Shown here: piece by piece, positions 40,118 through 47,611 of the stretch
How positions within the stretch are numbered: the first letter of the stretch is position 1
How the letters are laid out: the number at the start of each line of letters is the position of its first letter
Assembly (NCBI GenBank): GCA_019358975.1
Contig: JAHHIL010000037.1
Span: 1-54,031 of the forward strand
Direction of reading: 5' to 3'
DNA: 54,031 bases
From: Trichocoleus desertorum ATA4-8-CV12
GTDB lineage: Bacteria; Cyanobacteriota; Cyanobacteriia; FACHB-46
Position numbers and translations under genes: made by a program
Notes under the pieces: model-generated
Databases searched by the model: none
What the model was told of the DNA's origin: nothing
What the model saw: the letters and a program-made list of their open reading frames with translations, nothing else

Positions 40118-42199
40118 ATGTCCTCTGAAGTAAATAGCTCTCCTATTCACCCCCACTGTCAAGCTTTTTCTGTAGACACTGAGGCTCTAGATTCTTCAGA
40201 AGGAGAGCTATTAGAGTTGGAGCTGTACAAACGCCAGCGCCATCGCAACTTAACAACTCAACTCCAACAGCAAGTTAAGCTTTCTAATTTGGTTAATCAA
40301 ATTAGTAATGAAATTCGCAGCACGCTGGATTTAGAAGAAATTTTGAACTCTGCTTGCCGTTTGCTGGGTCAAGCGCTGAATTGTAGCCGAGCCAGTATTT
40401 TAGTTGTAGAGCCAGATGAAGAAGATTATTTAACGACTAAAGGCGAGTTTAACCAGGGAGATTACCCTTCCCAACTAGGGCTAAAGGTACCTATAGTTGG
40501 CAATCCTCACTTACAAACCTTGCTCGCTCAACAGGGAGCCTTGGCGCTTACTCGCTTTCTTGACTTTCCAGGCTTGAATGGGCCAACCAGGGAAGTGGCT
40601 CAGGGCTTAGAAATTCGCTCCATGATGGCTTTGGCAACTCGCTACCAAGGTAAAGTTAATGGCATTATTGGGCTGCACCAATGTGATACTGAGCGAGAAT
40701 GGACACCTTGGGAGATTGAACTGCTTGAAGGTGTGGGTAGTCAGTTAGCGATCGCGATCAATCAAGCTTGTCTTTATAGCGAAACTCGTCGTCAGGTGGA
40801 GCAAGAGTCTCTGCTGCGCTTAGTGACAAATCAAATTCGCAGCACCTTAGACTCTCAGACCATTTTGCAAACTGTGGTGCGGGAAGTGCGACACTTACTC
40901 GACACTGATCGGGTTGTCATCTACCAATTTCTGGAAGCTGACTGGCAAGGTGAAGTTGTAGTCGAGGAAGTTGTTAGCCCTTGGATGTCAGTGTTGGGGC
41001 AAATAAGCCAGGACAAATGCTTTTCATCTAAGTATGCTCAGCAATATCAAGGTGGCCGAGTTCGAGCGATTCATAACATTTTTGAGGCTGGCTTAGATCC
41101 TTGTCACGTTAACTTTCTGGAGCGTTTACAGGTTAAGGCCAACTTGATTGTCCCTATCATTATTCGCTCAAAGTTGTGGGGGCTGTTAATTGCTCAGGAG
41201 TGTAGCGCGCCTAGAGTTTGGCAGACTTGGGAAACTGAATTGTTGCAGCAATTAGCAGACCAAGTGGCGATCGCCATCCAACAAGCCGAATTGTACGCTC
41301 AGGTGCAAACAGCTGCGACTCAGTCTCAAGCTCAAGCTGAAACTCTCAAAGCCACCCTAGAAGAACTGCAAGCGACACAAATGCAGTTGCTTCAGAGCGA
41401 AAAGTTATCCAGCTTGGGGCAAATGGTGGCGGGGGTTGCTCACGAAATTAACAACGCCATTACTTTTATCCATGCCAATCTGCCTTATGCCCAACGGTAT
41501 GCCACGGCCCTGAATCAGGCGATCGCGCTTTACGAAGACTGTTGTCCTAATCCTCCAGAAGCGATCGCTGAGCTGATTGCTGCGCAAGAACTAGACTACG
41601 TGCGCGAGGACTTTCCTAAACTGATTAGTTCGATGGAAGAAGGCACCAAGCGGATTCGGGAAATTGTTTTAACCCTGCGTAACTTTTCCAGGCTAGATGA
41701 AGCAGAGCGCAAGGCCGTTGATTTACACGAAGGCATTGAGAGTACCTTGGTGATCTTGCAGCATCGGGTTAAAACAGGAGTCAAGCTTGATAAGCTCTAT
41801 GGTGAGCTACCCCTCGTAGAATGCCACGCTGGACAAATTAATCAAGTTTTTCTTAACCTGCTGACCAATGCCCTAGATGCGGCTGGGGAAAAAGCACATA
41901 TTAGGATTCGAACTTGGCATGTAGCGAACCAAGTCACGATCTCCATTCGAGATGATGGACCAGGCATTCCCTTAGAGTTACAAGAGCGCATCTTCGATCC
42001 TTTCTTCACAACCAAAGAAATCGGGAAAGGAACGGGTTTAGGCTTATCGATTTGTTATCAAATTGTGGTTAAAGGGCACAAAGGTCAACTGCAATGCTGT
42101 AGCCAGCCAGGGGCGGGTGCTGAGTTTCGAGTCGTTCTACCCGTGTCTAACAGCGCTAAAGCGACTAACTCTAATAATCAACAACTCAAAACTGGCTGA
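40118..42199 (+). CDS. Hybrid-GAF histidine kinase with a DXCF-type cyanobacteriochrome GAF domain
   Basis: This soluble sensor kinase has 693 residues. A short N-terminal coiled coil (about 36-62) is followed by GAF1 (about 70-220), GAF2 (about 235-393), a coiled-coil linker and a histidine kinase core: AHEINNAITF (phospho-His 442), INQVFLNLLTNALDAAGE, DDGPGIP and GTGLGLSI. GAF2 has the Cys-His bilin site LDPCH (Cys329-His330) and a DKCF motif (Asp299-Cys301-Phe302). The cysteines are 28 residues apart, the spacing of the two bilin cysteines in the DXCF photoreceptor TePixJ. This predicts a bilin-binding, blue/green-type photosensor. No receiver domain is fused and no response regulator is adjacent. 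GAF1 lacks these motifs. Confidence 0.92.
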   Translation: MSSEVNSSPIHPHCQAFSVDTEALDSSEGELLELELYKRQRHRNLTTQLQQQVKLSNLVNQISNEIRSTLDLEEILNSACRLLGQALNCSRASILVVEPDEEDYLTTKGEFNQGDYPSQLGLKVPIVGNPHLQTLLAQQGALALTRFLDFPGLNGPTREVAQGLEIRSMMALATRYQGKVNGIIGLHQCDTEREWTPWEIELLEGVGSQLAIAINQACLYSETRRQVEQESLLRLVTNQIRSTLDSQTILQTVVREVRHLLDTDRVVIYQFLEADWQGEVVVEEVVSPWMSVLGQISQDKCFSSKYAQQYQGGRVRAIHNIFEAGLDPCHVNFLERLQVKANLIVPIIIRSKLWGLLIAQECSAPRVWQTWETELLQQLADQVAIAIQQAELYAQVQTAATQSQAQAETLKATLEELQATQMQLLQSEKLSSLGQMVAGVAHEINNAITFIHANLPYAQRYATALNQAIALYEDCCPNPPEAIAELIAAQELDYVREDFPKLISSMEEGTKRIREIVLTLRNFSRLDEAERKAVDLHEGIESTLVILQHRVKTGVKLDKLYGELPLVECHAGQINQVFLNLLTNALDAAGEKAHIRIRTWHVANQVTISIRDDGPGIPLELQERIFDPFFTTKEIGKGTGLGLSICYQIVVKGHKGQLQCCSQPGAGAEFRVVLPVSNSAKATNSNNQQLKTG

Positions 42200-42737
42200 A
42201 GAAGAAGTTATCCAGTGTGAAAGGAGCGTCAGACTCAAACATGACGCTCGCAATTCCTGGTGTTTGTAATGCCAGAGGCTGTTGGGGGAGGGGCGCGAGT
42301 TCAGCCTGAGCGTTCGCCCATATATATTGGTAAGAGCCGATGCTAACTCGCTCTAAAACTACACCCTGACTATCAAGCCCGGTGAGAGTGACGGGCCGAG
42401 TGCCACTAACCAAGGCTTGCACGATCGCTACAGGGCGGCAAAATTGTGCCCGAATTCCAAGCTGGAATGTGGAGGGCATCAGCACTAAGCAGCCAGAACT
42501 GGGAAAAAAGATTGGATTAGAAGGGCAAATAGCGATCGCGCCGACAAACTGAATACCTAAGCTAGAATACTGATTTTCTAATCGTTCAAATTCAATGAGA
42601 TCTTCAAAATCAAGTTGAGTGGGTCCCAACCTAAGAGGTGTGACTTCAGCCGCAGTGGCGCGGACTAAATCGCGTCTGCTGGTAGGAGGTGCAAGGGGCT
42701 GAGAAAATTCAGGGTGCGACTTCAGGAAAGAAAGCAT
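42186..42737 (-). CDS. Hypothetical beta-sandwich-like protein
   Basis: The protein has 183 residues and its stop end overlaps the convergent kinase gene by 14 bases. It is predicted mostly beta. Notable segments are LDFEDLIEFERLENQYSSL, ICPSNPIFFPSSGCLVLM, VSGTRPVTLTGLDSQG and a C-terminal FESDAPFTLDNFFF. This pattern (phrases such as NPxFxPxSG, VSGxRPVTLT and APFTLDNF) resembles cyanobacterial proteins with carbohydrate-binding-like jelly-roll folds. No signal peptide is visible. The function is unknown. Confidence 0.75.
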   Translation of the reverse strand: MLSFLKSHPEFSQPLAPPTSRRDLVRATAAEVTPLRLGPTQLDFEDLIEFERLENQYSSLGIQFVGAIAICPSNPIFFPSSGCLVLMPSTFQLGIRAQFCRPVAIVQALVSGTRPVTLTGLDSQGVVLERVSIGSYQYIWANAQAELAPLPQQPLALQTPGIASVMFESDAPFTLDNFFFSQF

Positions 42738-43254
42738 TATATTTAGGTTTGGGATGCACTACCTTGGCTCTACAACTAACTTACGCGGAATTCCGTAAGA
42801 GCACTGAGCAAACTGTGTCAGTTCCTTGATTGGTTCTGACAGAGGCGATTTTACCGTTGCGATGCAACAGTAAGAGGGTAGTTTGGGAGTGAGTAAAGCT
42901 GCTACTTGAATCAGATCAGTTGAATAAAGATTTAACTAGAACAAGTTAAATTTGTAACTTTAGATGCACCCCGAAAAATAAGTATTATTCCTGAGACGAT
43001 TCGTGTAGATATTTTCTCTATCCTATTACTACCACGCTCTTTTTATCAGCCTTCCTTTTTTCATAAACTTTGACAATCTTTCCTAAGGGGTAAAGTGGTT
43101 ACTCCGAGTTTACTTAATACGTAGCGTGGGCTTTAGCTACCAGCTTCTGCTTGATGATTTTTACTCTAGCGACTGGCGATCGCCCCATCCTTGAAACTTC
43201 AAAAGTGGGCAACTAGGCCAAAAAACTTCCAGCAACTCAACATTGATGTGTTAA

Positions 43255-43350
43255 TTAATGGGTCGCTTGAAGGAGCGTTTTGACACCAGCAAGAAGTTGG
43301 TTGATGCGTTCTTTGGGGATTGGAACTGAAACTTTAGCTACTTTGTTGGG
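43255..43350 (-). pseudogene. Possible small gene remnant
   Basis: The minus strand has 31 open codons between stops, reading KVAKVSVPIPKERINQLLAG near the middle and ending KTLLQATH. The amino-acid pattern (amphipathic helix, Pro-rich start) looks coding, but there is no ATG, GTG or TTG at a sensible place and no ribosome site. It may be the tail of a lost gene. Confidence 0.25.
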
Positions 43351-43450
43351 TTAGAACCGTTAATAGAGGGAGCGATCGATATGTGACAATCGACAAATTG
43401 TCTGAGTAGGTCGCCTGAGGCTTCGTTTTATCCCGATGCACCTCTACGAC

Positions 43451-43483
43451 CTGTGCAATTACTGATACTGTGCAATTGCCGAT
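43451..43483 (+). promoter_or_regulatory. Tandem 16-base direct repeats upstream of the permease module
   Basis: CTGTGCAATTACTGAT (43451-43466) and CTGTGCAATTGCCGAT (43468-43483) differ at two bases and are 17 bases apart, ending 75 bases before the permease start. They could be a regulator site controlling the permease pair. They do not match the Zur or NtcA consensus. Confidence 0.45.
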
Positions 43484-43558
43484 CGTGAGATATTCAGCTC
43501 AATTCATAAACGATTCCGATAAAATGACTGGGATCACGCTCTTCAATCTGAGGAGTGA

Positions 43559-44599
43559 ATGAGGCGCATGGATTTAAACCAACTAAACAGTGCTTTTACG
43601 CTGTTTCTGAGTTTGTTAGTTGAGGCATTCCCCTTCCTGATTTTGGGGGTGGTGTTCTCTGGCCTGTTGTTGTTCTTTGTGGATGAGCGCAAGCTGATCA
43701 AGCTCATGCCTAAGCATCCTTTGTTGGGAGCTTTTGCAGGGAGTTGCGTTGGGTTTTTGTTTCCCGTGTGCGAATGCGGCAATGTCCCGGTAGCTCGACG
43801 GCTGCTAATGCAGGGGGCTCCCGCTCCTGTGGCGATCGGATTTTTGCTGGCAGCTCCGACCATTAATCCCATTGTGTTTTGGTCAACCTGGGTGGCTTTT
43901 CGTGACCAACCCGAAATTGTGTTTCTGCGGGTGGGATTGTCTTTAGTCATCGCCACCATTATTGGCTGGGTCTTTAGTGCTCAAGCAGACTTGAGGCCAT
44001 TGCTACAACCTACAGTAGCCAGAGCGATACCAACTAGGAGCGAGGAGAGAGGAAGTAGGGGGCAGGCTGAAGTCTCGCCTTTACTACAATCTGGAACCTT
44101 TCTGCTAGGCCAAACGGGACAACCCCTGCGCATGGACACGACTGAACTTCAGGCATCAATGGTTGCTGCTGCCACTTTCAACAAACCTTTGCCCGATCGC
44201 TTGTATTTGCTACTGGAAAACACGGTGCAAGAACTGCGGGAATTGGGTGGTGTGCTCATTCTAGGGAGTGCGATCGCCGCTCTGATTCAAGCCTTTGTAC
44301 CCAGAGAACTGATTTTGGGTTTGGGCCAAGGTCCGATCACTTCGATTTTGGCGATGATGCTGCTGGCAGCGCTCGTGTCAATTTGCTCGACCGTCGATGC
44401 ATTTTTTGCTCTCTCGTTTGCCTCTGTCTTTACCAGTGGCTCTTTATTGGCTTTTCTGGTCTTTGGGCCCATGATTGACCTGAAAGGGGTCGGCTTAATG
44501 CTGTCCATTTTTAAGACCAGAGCAGTGATTTATCTCTTTGCTTTGGCAGCCCAGTTAACCTTTTTGTCTACCCTCTTCCTGAACCTACATGTCAGCTGA
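43559..44599 (+). CDS. DUF318/YraQ-type permease
   Basis: This 346-residue inner-membrane protein has eight or so helices in two halves separated by a soluble linker (about 145-215). The family motif FPVCECGNVPVARRLL (about 61-76), with a CEC pair that may touch metal or thiols, and APTINPIVFWSTW are present. Ribosome site GAGGAG lies just upstream. The linker residues 160-171 are encoded by a heptanucleotide array. The next gene, a TIGR03943 protein, overlaps by 11 bases; this pairing is a conserved two-component permease, linked in some bacteria to metal export or to zinc-responsive genes. The substrate is unknown here. Confidence 0.88.
   Translation: MRRMDLNQLNSAFTLFLSLLVEAFPFLILGVVFSGLLLFFVDERKLIKLMPKHPLLGAFAGSCVGFLFPVCECGNVPVARRLLMQGAPAPVAIGFLLAAPTINPIVFWSTWVAFRDQPEIVFLRVGLSLVIATIIGWVFSAQADLRPLLQPTVARAIPTRSEERGSRGQAEVSPLLQSGTFLLGQTGQPLRMDTTELQASMVAAATFNKPLPDRLYLLLENTVQELRELGGVLILGSAIAALIQAFVPRELILGLGQGPITSILAMMLLAALVSICSTVDAFFALSFASVFTSGSLLAFLVFGPMIDLKGVGLMLSIFKTRAVIYLFALAAQLTFLSTLFLNLHVS
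44037..44071. repeat. Heptanucleotide array inside the permease gene
   Basis: Five head-to-tail degenerate heptamers (GGAGCGA, GGAGAGA, GGAAGTA, GGGGGCA, GGCTGAA) encode about RSEERGSRGQAE in the cytoplasmic linker. The frame stays open, so this looks like a tolerated insertion similar to the one in thiL. Confidence 0.7.
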
Positions 44600-45395
44600 G
44601 TCTTCTTCTGCCCGCCGTCGCCGCAGAAGTGAGCGATGGGCTATTTCCTGGTTGCCCTGGTTGGATGTAATTGCCATTACCGCTTGGGGCGTTTTACTGC
44701 TGAAGTACTGGATTACTGGCAGGCTTAATCTGCTGATTCACCCTAACTACACTTGGCTCGCGATCGCAGGTGGGGTGAGTTTACTGTTAATTGGTGGCAG
44801 CAAAGCCCTGACGCTATTACCGCAGTTGTTTCCGCGTCGTAATGGGGCTGTTCCAGCCCAGAGTGTGCAGCATCTCTCGCTCTTTCCACCGGGATGGAGT
44901 AGTACCTTGCTGCTGGTGACTGCGATTTTGGGATTTCTGATCATCCCCCGCGCTTTCGTCAGTCAGACCGCACTGCAACGGGGGGTTACAGATACTCTCA
45001 CCATGACTAGGGCTCATCCCCAGGCCTTCCGGACTTCCATTGACTCAGCATCGCGATCGCTAATTGAGTGGGTGCGGACGCTCAATGTCTATCCCGAACC
45101 GGATGCTTACACGGGCCAAAAGGTCAAAGTTCAAGGCTTTGTCATTCATGCGCCGGATCTGCCAGAACAATATTTTCTGTTGTCCCGCTTTGTGATTACC
45201 TGCTGTGCTGCCGATGCTTATCCAGTCGGTTTGCCTGTCAAGTTGAAAGAAAGCCGCAAGGATTATCCACCGGATACGTGGCTAGAAATCGAAGGGCAGA
45301 TGATCACAGCGGAGCTAGCTGGAAAACGCCAACTAACGATCCAACCGAGATCGATTAAGCAAATCCCGGAACCTAAGAATCCCTACGATTACTAA
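44589..45395 (+). CDS. TIGR03943 family putative permease partner
   Basis: The protein has 268 residues. A basic N-terminus (RRRRRSERW) is followed by two or three membrane helices (WLDVIAITAWGVLLLKYW, YTWLAIAGGVSLLLIGG, SSTLLLVTAILGFLIIPRAF). A C-terminal soluble domain (about 150-268) contains KVKVQGFVIHAPDLPEQYF, RFVITCCAADAYPVG (Cys pair) and TWLEIEGQMI, an OB-like pattern. It overlaps the DUF318 permease by 11 bases and probably forms a complex with it. Confidence 0.88.
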   Translation: MSAESSSARRRRRSERWAISWLPWLDVIAITAWGVLLLKYWITGRLNLLIHPNYTWLAIAGGVSLLLIGGSKALTLLPQLFPRRNGAVPAQSVQHLSLFPPGWSSTLLLVTAILGFLIIPRAFVSQTALQRGVTDTLTMTRAHPQAFRTSIDSASRSLIEWVRTLNVYPEPDAYTGQKVKVQGFVIHAPDLPEQYFLLSRFVITCCAADAYPVGLPVKLKESRKDYPPDTWLEIEGQMITAELAGKRQLTIQPRSIKQIPEPKNPYDY

Positions 45396-45398
45396 AGC

Positions 45399-45983
45399 TC
45401 AGTGAAAAAGCCAGGTGGTAAAGGAGTATTTTTCACCCTGAACCACTGGTAATGATTGGTGAGGATGGGTGTAGTAGGACGGAAATACTAAAACACTGCC
45501 AGTTTCAGGTTTAACTTTTAAGTCTTGGCGATCGAAAAAGGTTTCGCCTCCTTCAAAGTCATCGTTCAAATATCCAACAATACTGATATCGCGCGTAGGA
45601 ACGCCTTGAGCTACTTCTTCAAAGCGATCGCCCAGGAGCAAGTTGTCAATATGACGTTTGTAATACTGACCAGGTTGATAGCGCAAAATGGAGCAAGCCT
45701 CTGCATGGGGAAACGCCACATCGTAATGTTGCAGTAGAAGTTGTTGAATCACAGCGATCCGGGTCAGTAGCAGCTGATGGGTGGATTGCAGTAACGAGTC
45801 CGGACTATCTAGAGATAACAAATCATTGCTACGAATTTGAGCGTTTACTGTCGCCACCTCAATTCCTGCTGCCTGAAACTGATGGCAGTTCACGACCTGT
45901 AAAATGTGGGTGCATAACGTGACATCTAGTAACTCTCGCACCAAAAAGATGTCAGCTCCCAAGGGTGTTAAAGTGTAATCCAC
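45399..45983 (-). CDS. 2OG-Fe(II) oxygenase (prolyl 4-hydroxylase-like)
   Basis: This non-haem iron dioxygenase has 194 residues. The iron ligands are in YKRHIDNLL (HxD, about residues 114-122) and YTHPHQSLPVVQGEKYSFTTW, where a His and the 2-oxoglutarate-binding Lys occur. YLNDDFEGGETFF is the usual core strand. The target is unknown; related proteins hydroxylate proline or small molecules. It converges on the TIGR03943 gene with only three bases between stops. Confidence 0.88.
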   Translation of the reverse strand: MDYTLTPLGADIFLVRELLDVTLCTHILQVVNCHQFQAAGIEVATVNAQIRSNDLLSLDSPDSLLQSTHQLLLTRIAVIQQLLLQHYDVAFPHAEACSILRYQPGQYYKRHIDNLLLGDRFEEVAQGVPTRDISIVGYLNDDFEGGETFFDRQDLKVKPETGSVLVFPSYYTHPHQSLPVVQGEKYSFTTWLFH

Positions 45984-46035
45984 GAATCACTGCCCCACTA
46001 TCGACGCGATCGCTACATTTTAGCAACGAGCTTTT

Positions 46036-47541
46036 ATGCAGAAGGCGAACCCCACCCCCTCCAAGTCATTTCTCCAACCCCTTGATCGCGTGGCGATTGG
46101 GTTGATGTTGGTGTTGGCAGTTTTAATTAGCTTATTACTTTGGAATGGCGATCATTCCGCTCCTAGAATCCGGGACTTCAACTGGGAAAACAAGCAGATT
46201 GGGGCGGCGGATACCGCTTTTATCTTCACTTTTAGTCGTCCGATGGAGCAAGCTAGTGTAGAAGAGAACCTGAGACTAGAGCCTCCTCTACCTGGCAAAT
46301 TTAGTTGGGCGGGTCGCCGGATGGCTTATACCTTAACGATGCCAGCTCCTTACGGCACCAAGTACCAGATCCAATTACAGGATGCTCAAGATCGTTTTAC
46401 CGCAGAAGGTAAAAATCGAGCTGTAATCCAGCCGTTTCTCAGCCAGTTTCGGACCCGCGATCGCGCCTTTGCCTATATCGGAGTAGAAGGAGAAGAGGAA
46501 GGACGGCTGATTCTCTACAACCTGACCCAGCAGCAAAAGCGGGTTCTGACCTCAAAAAATCTGATGGTGATGGACTTCAAGCCTTACCCAGCAGGCGATC
46601 GAATTTTATTTGCGGCGACTGAGCGGAAAGCAAATCGTCAGGGTGCCTTAGATCAAAAACTGTATAGCGTCACGACTGGCTTGCACTTTGCCTCCCCCGA
46701 CCAACCCACGCCAGAGCCGGAAAAAGCGGGTCAACTCAAGCTCGTTCTCGATAGCAAAGAGTATCAAAACCTCAAGTTTGACCTCTCAGCCGATGGACAA
46801 ACAATCGTGGTTCAACGGGTGAATCAACGCAACCCTGGAGACTTCGGCCTCTGGCTCCTCAAAGAAGGAGCAGCTCCCCAACCGATACAAACGCAACCTG
46901 GTGGCGATTTCTTAATCACGCCCGACAGTAGTGCTTTGGCCTTTGCCCAAGGACAAGGACTAGCCCTCTTACCCTTACAACCCCAAGCTGACCCCTTAGA
47001 TTTCTTACCCAAATTTGGCATGGTCCTCAGCTTTGCCCAAGACGGTTCTGCGGCGGCAATGGTGAAGTTCAATACCAACTACACGAAATCATTGTTCTTG
47101 GTGACCAACCAAGGTGTGCAAAAAGAGTTGCTGAAAACGGAAGGCTCGATTTTGAGCGCTCAATTTGATCCGACTAAGCAAGTTCTCTATTGCCTACTGA
47201 CAGAATTAATCCCAGGTAACGACTACCGAGAACGCCCTTTTTTGGTTGCAATTAACTTAAGCACTGCGGAAGCTAAGCCTTTATTGCGTTTACCAGATGG
47301 TCAACGGGATATCAAAATGAACTTATCCCCCGATGGTTTAGGTTTCCTGTTCGATCAAACAATTGCTGCTAAGGAAGACGGATCGGCGACTAATGCTCTC
47401 CGCACGAATGATGGGAAGGCGATCGCCACAAGTCGGTTGTGGTTATTGCCCGTTACTCCTCCAGGAACCACCGAGGCTCCAGTTCAAATGCAACCAGAAC
47501 AGCTGCCCCTCGCTGGGCTCCATCCCCGTTGGCTGCCGTAA
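46036..47541 (+). CDS. Membrane-anchored Ig-like and beta-propeller-like protein
   Basis: The protein has 501 residues. One N-terminal anchor helix (about 17-40, VAIGLMLVLAVLISLLLW) is followed by a bacterial Ig-like (Big_5/SbsA-type) domain (about 45-145: FIFTFSRPMEQASVEENLRLEP; YGTKYQIQLQDAQDR). A long domain of TolB/WD40-like repeats follows (about 150-480) with repeated LSADGQTIVV, ITPDSSALAF and LSPDGLGFLF motifs. It is predicted periplasmic or lumenal. The function is unknown; similar proteins are common in cyanobacteria. Confidence 0.75.
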   Translation: MQKANPTPSKSFLQPLDRVAIGLMLVLAVLISLLLWNGDHSAPRIRDFNWENKQIGAADTAFIFTFSRPMEQASVEENLRLEPPLPGKFSWAGRRMAYTLTMPAPYGTKYQIQLQDAQDRFTAEGKNRAVIQPFLSQFRTRDRAFAYIGVEGEEEGRLILYNLTQQQKRVLTSKNLMVMDFKPYPAGDRILFAATERKANRQGALDQKLYSVTTGLHFASPDQPTPEPEKAGQLKLVLDSKEYQNLKFDLSADGQTIVVQRVNQRNPGDFGLWLLKEGAAPQPIQTQPGGDFLITPDSSALAFAQGQGLALLPLQPQADPLDFLPKFGMVLSFAQDGSAAAMVKFNTNYTKSLFLVTNQGVQKELLKTEGSILSAQFDPTKQVLYCLLTELIPGNDYRERPFLVAINLSTAEAKPLLRLPDGQRDIKMNLSPDGLGFLFDQTIAAKEDGSATNALRTNDGKAIATSRLWLLPVTPPGTTEAPVQMQPEQLPLAGLHPRWLP

Positions 47542-47611
47542 CTAAATATGCCAAGGTGATTTTGGTCTGCTTCCCACTCTGCAATGATGGATTGAAAGTT
47601 GGCGCAAGTAC

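Larger units (their letters stand above)
42738..43558. other. Long non-coding gap before the DUF318 permease
   Basis: These 821 bases have no intact gene. The stretch contains a possible minus-strand gene remnant (43255-43350) and a pair of 16-base direct repeats (43451-43483) upstream of the permease. The remainder (AT-rich at 42900-43090) shows nothing I can support. It may be a site of gene loss. Confidence 0.5.

Noticed and set aside
43360-43558. Zur box upstream of the permease pair
   Set aside because: No sequence resembling the cyanobacterial Zur palindrome is present; only the unrelated direct repeats.
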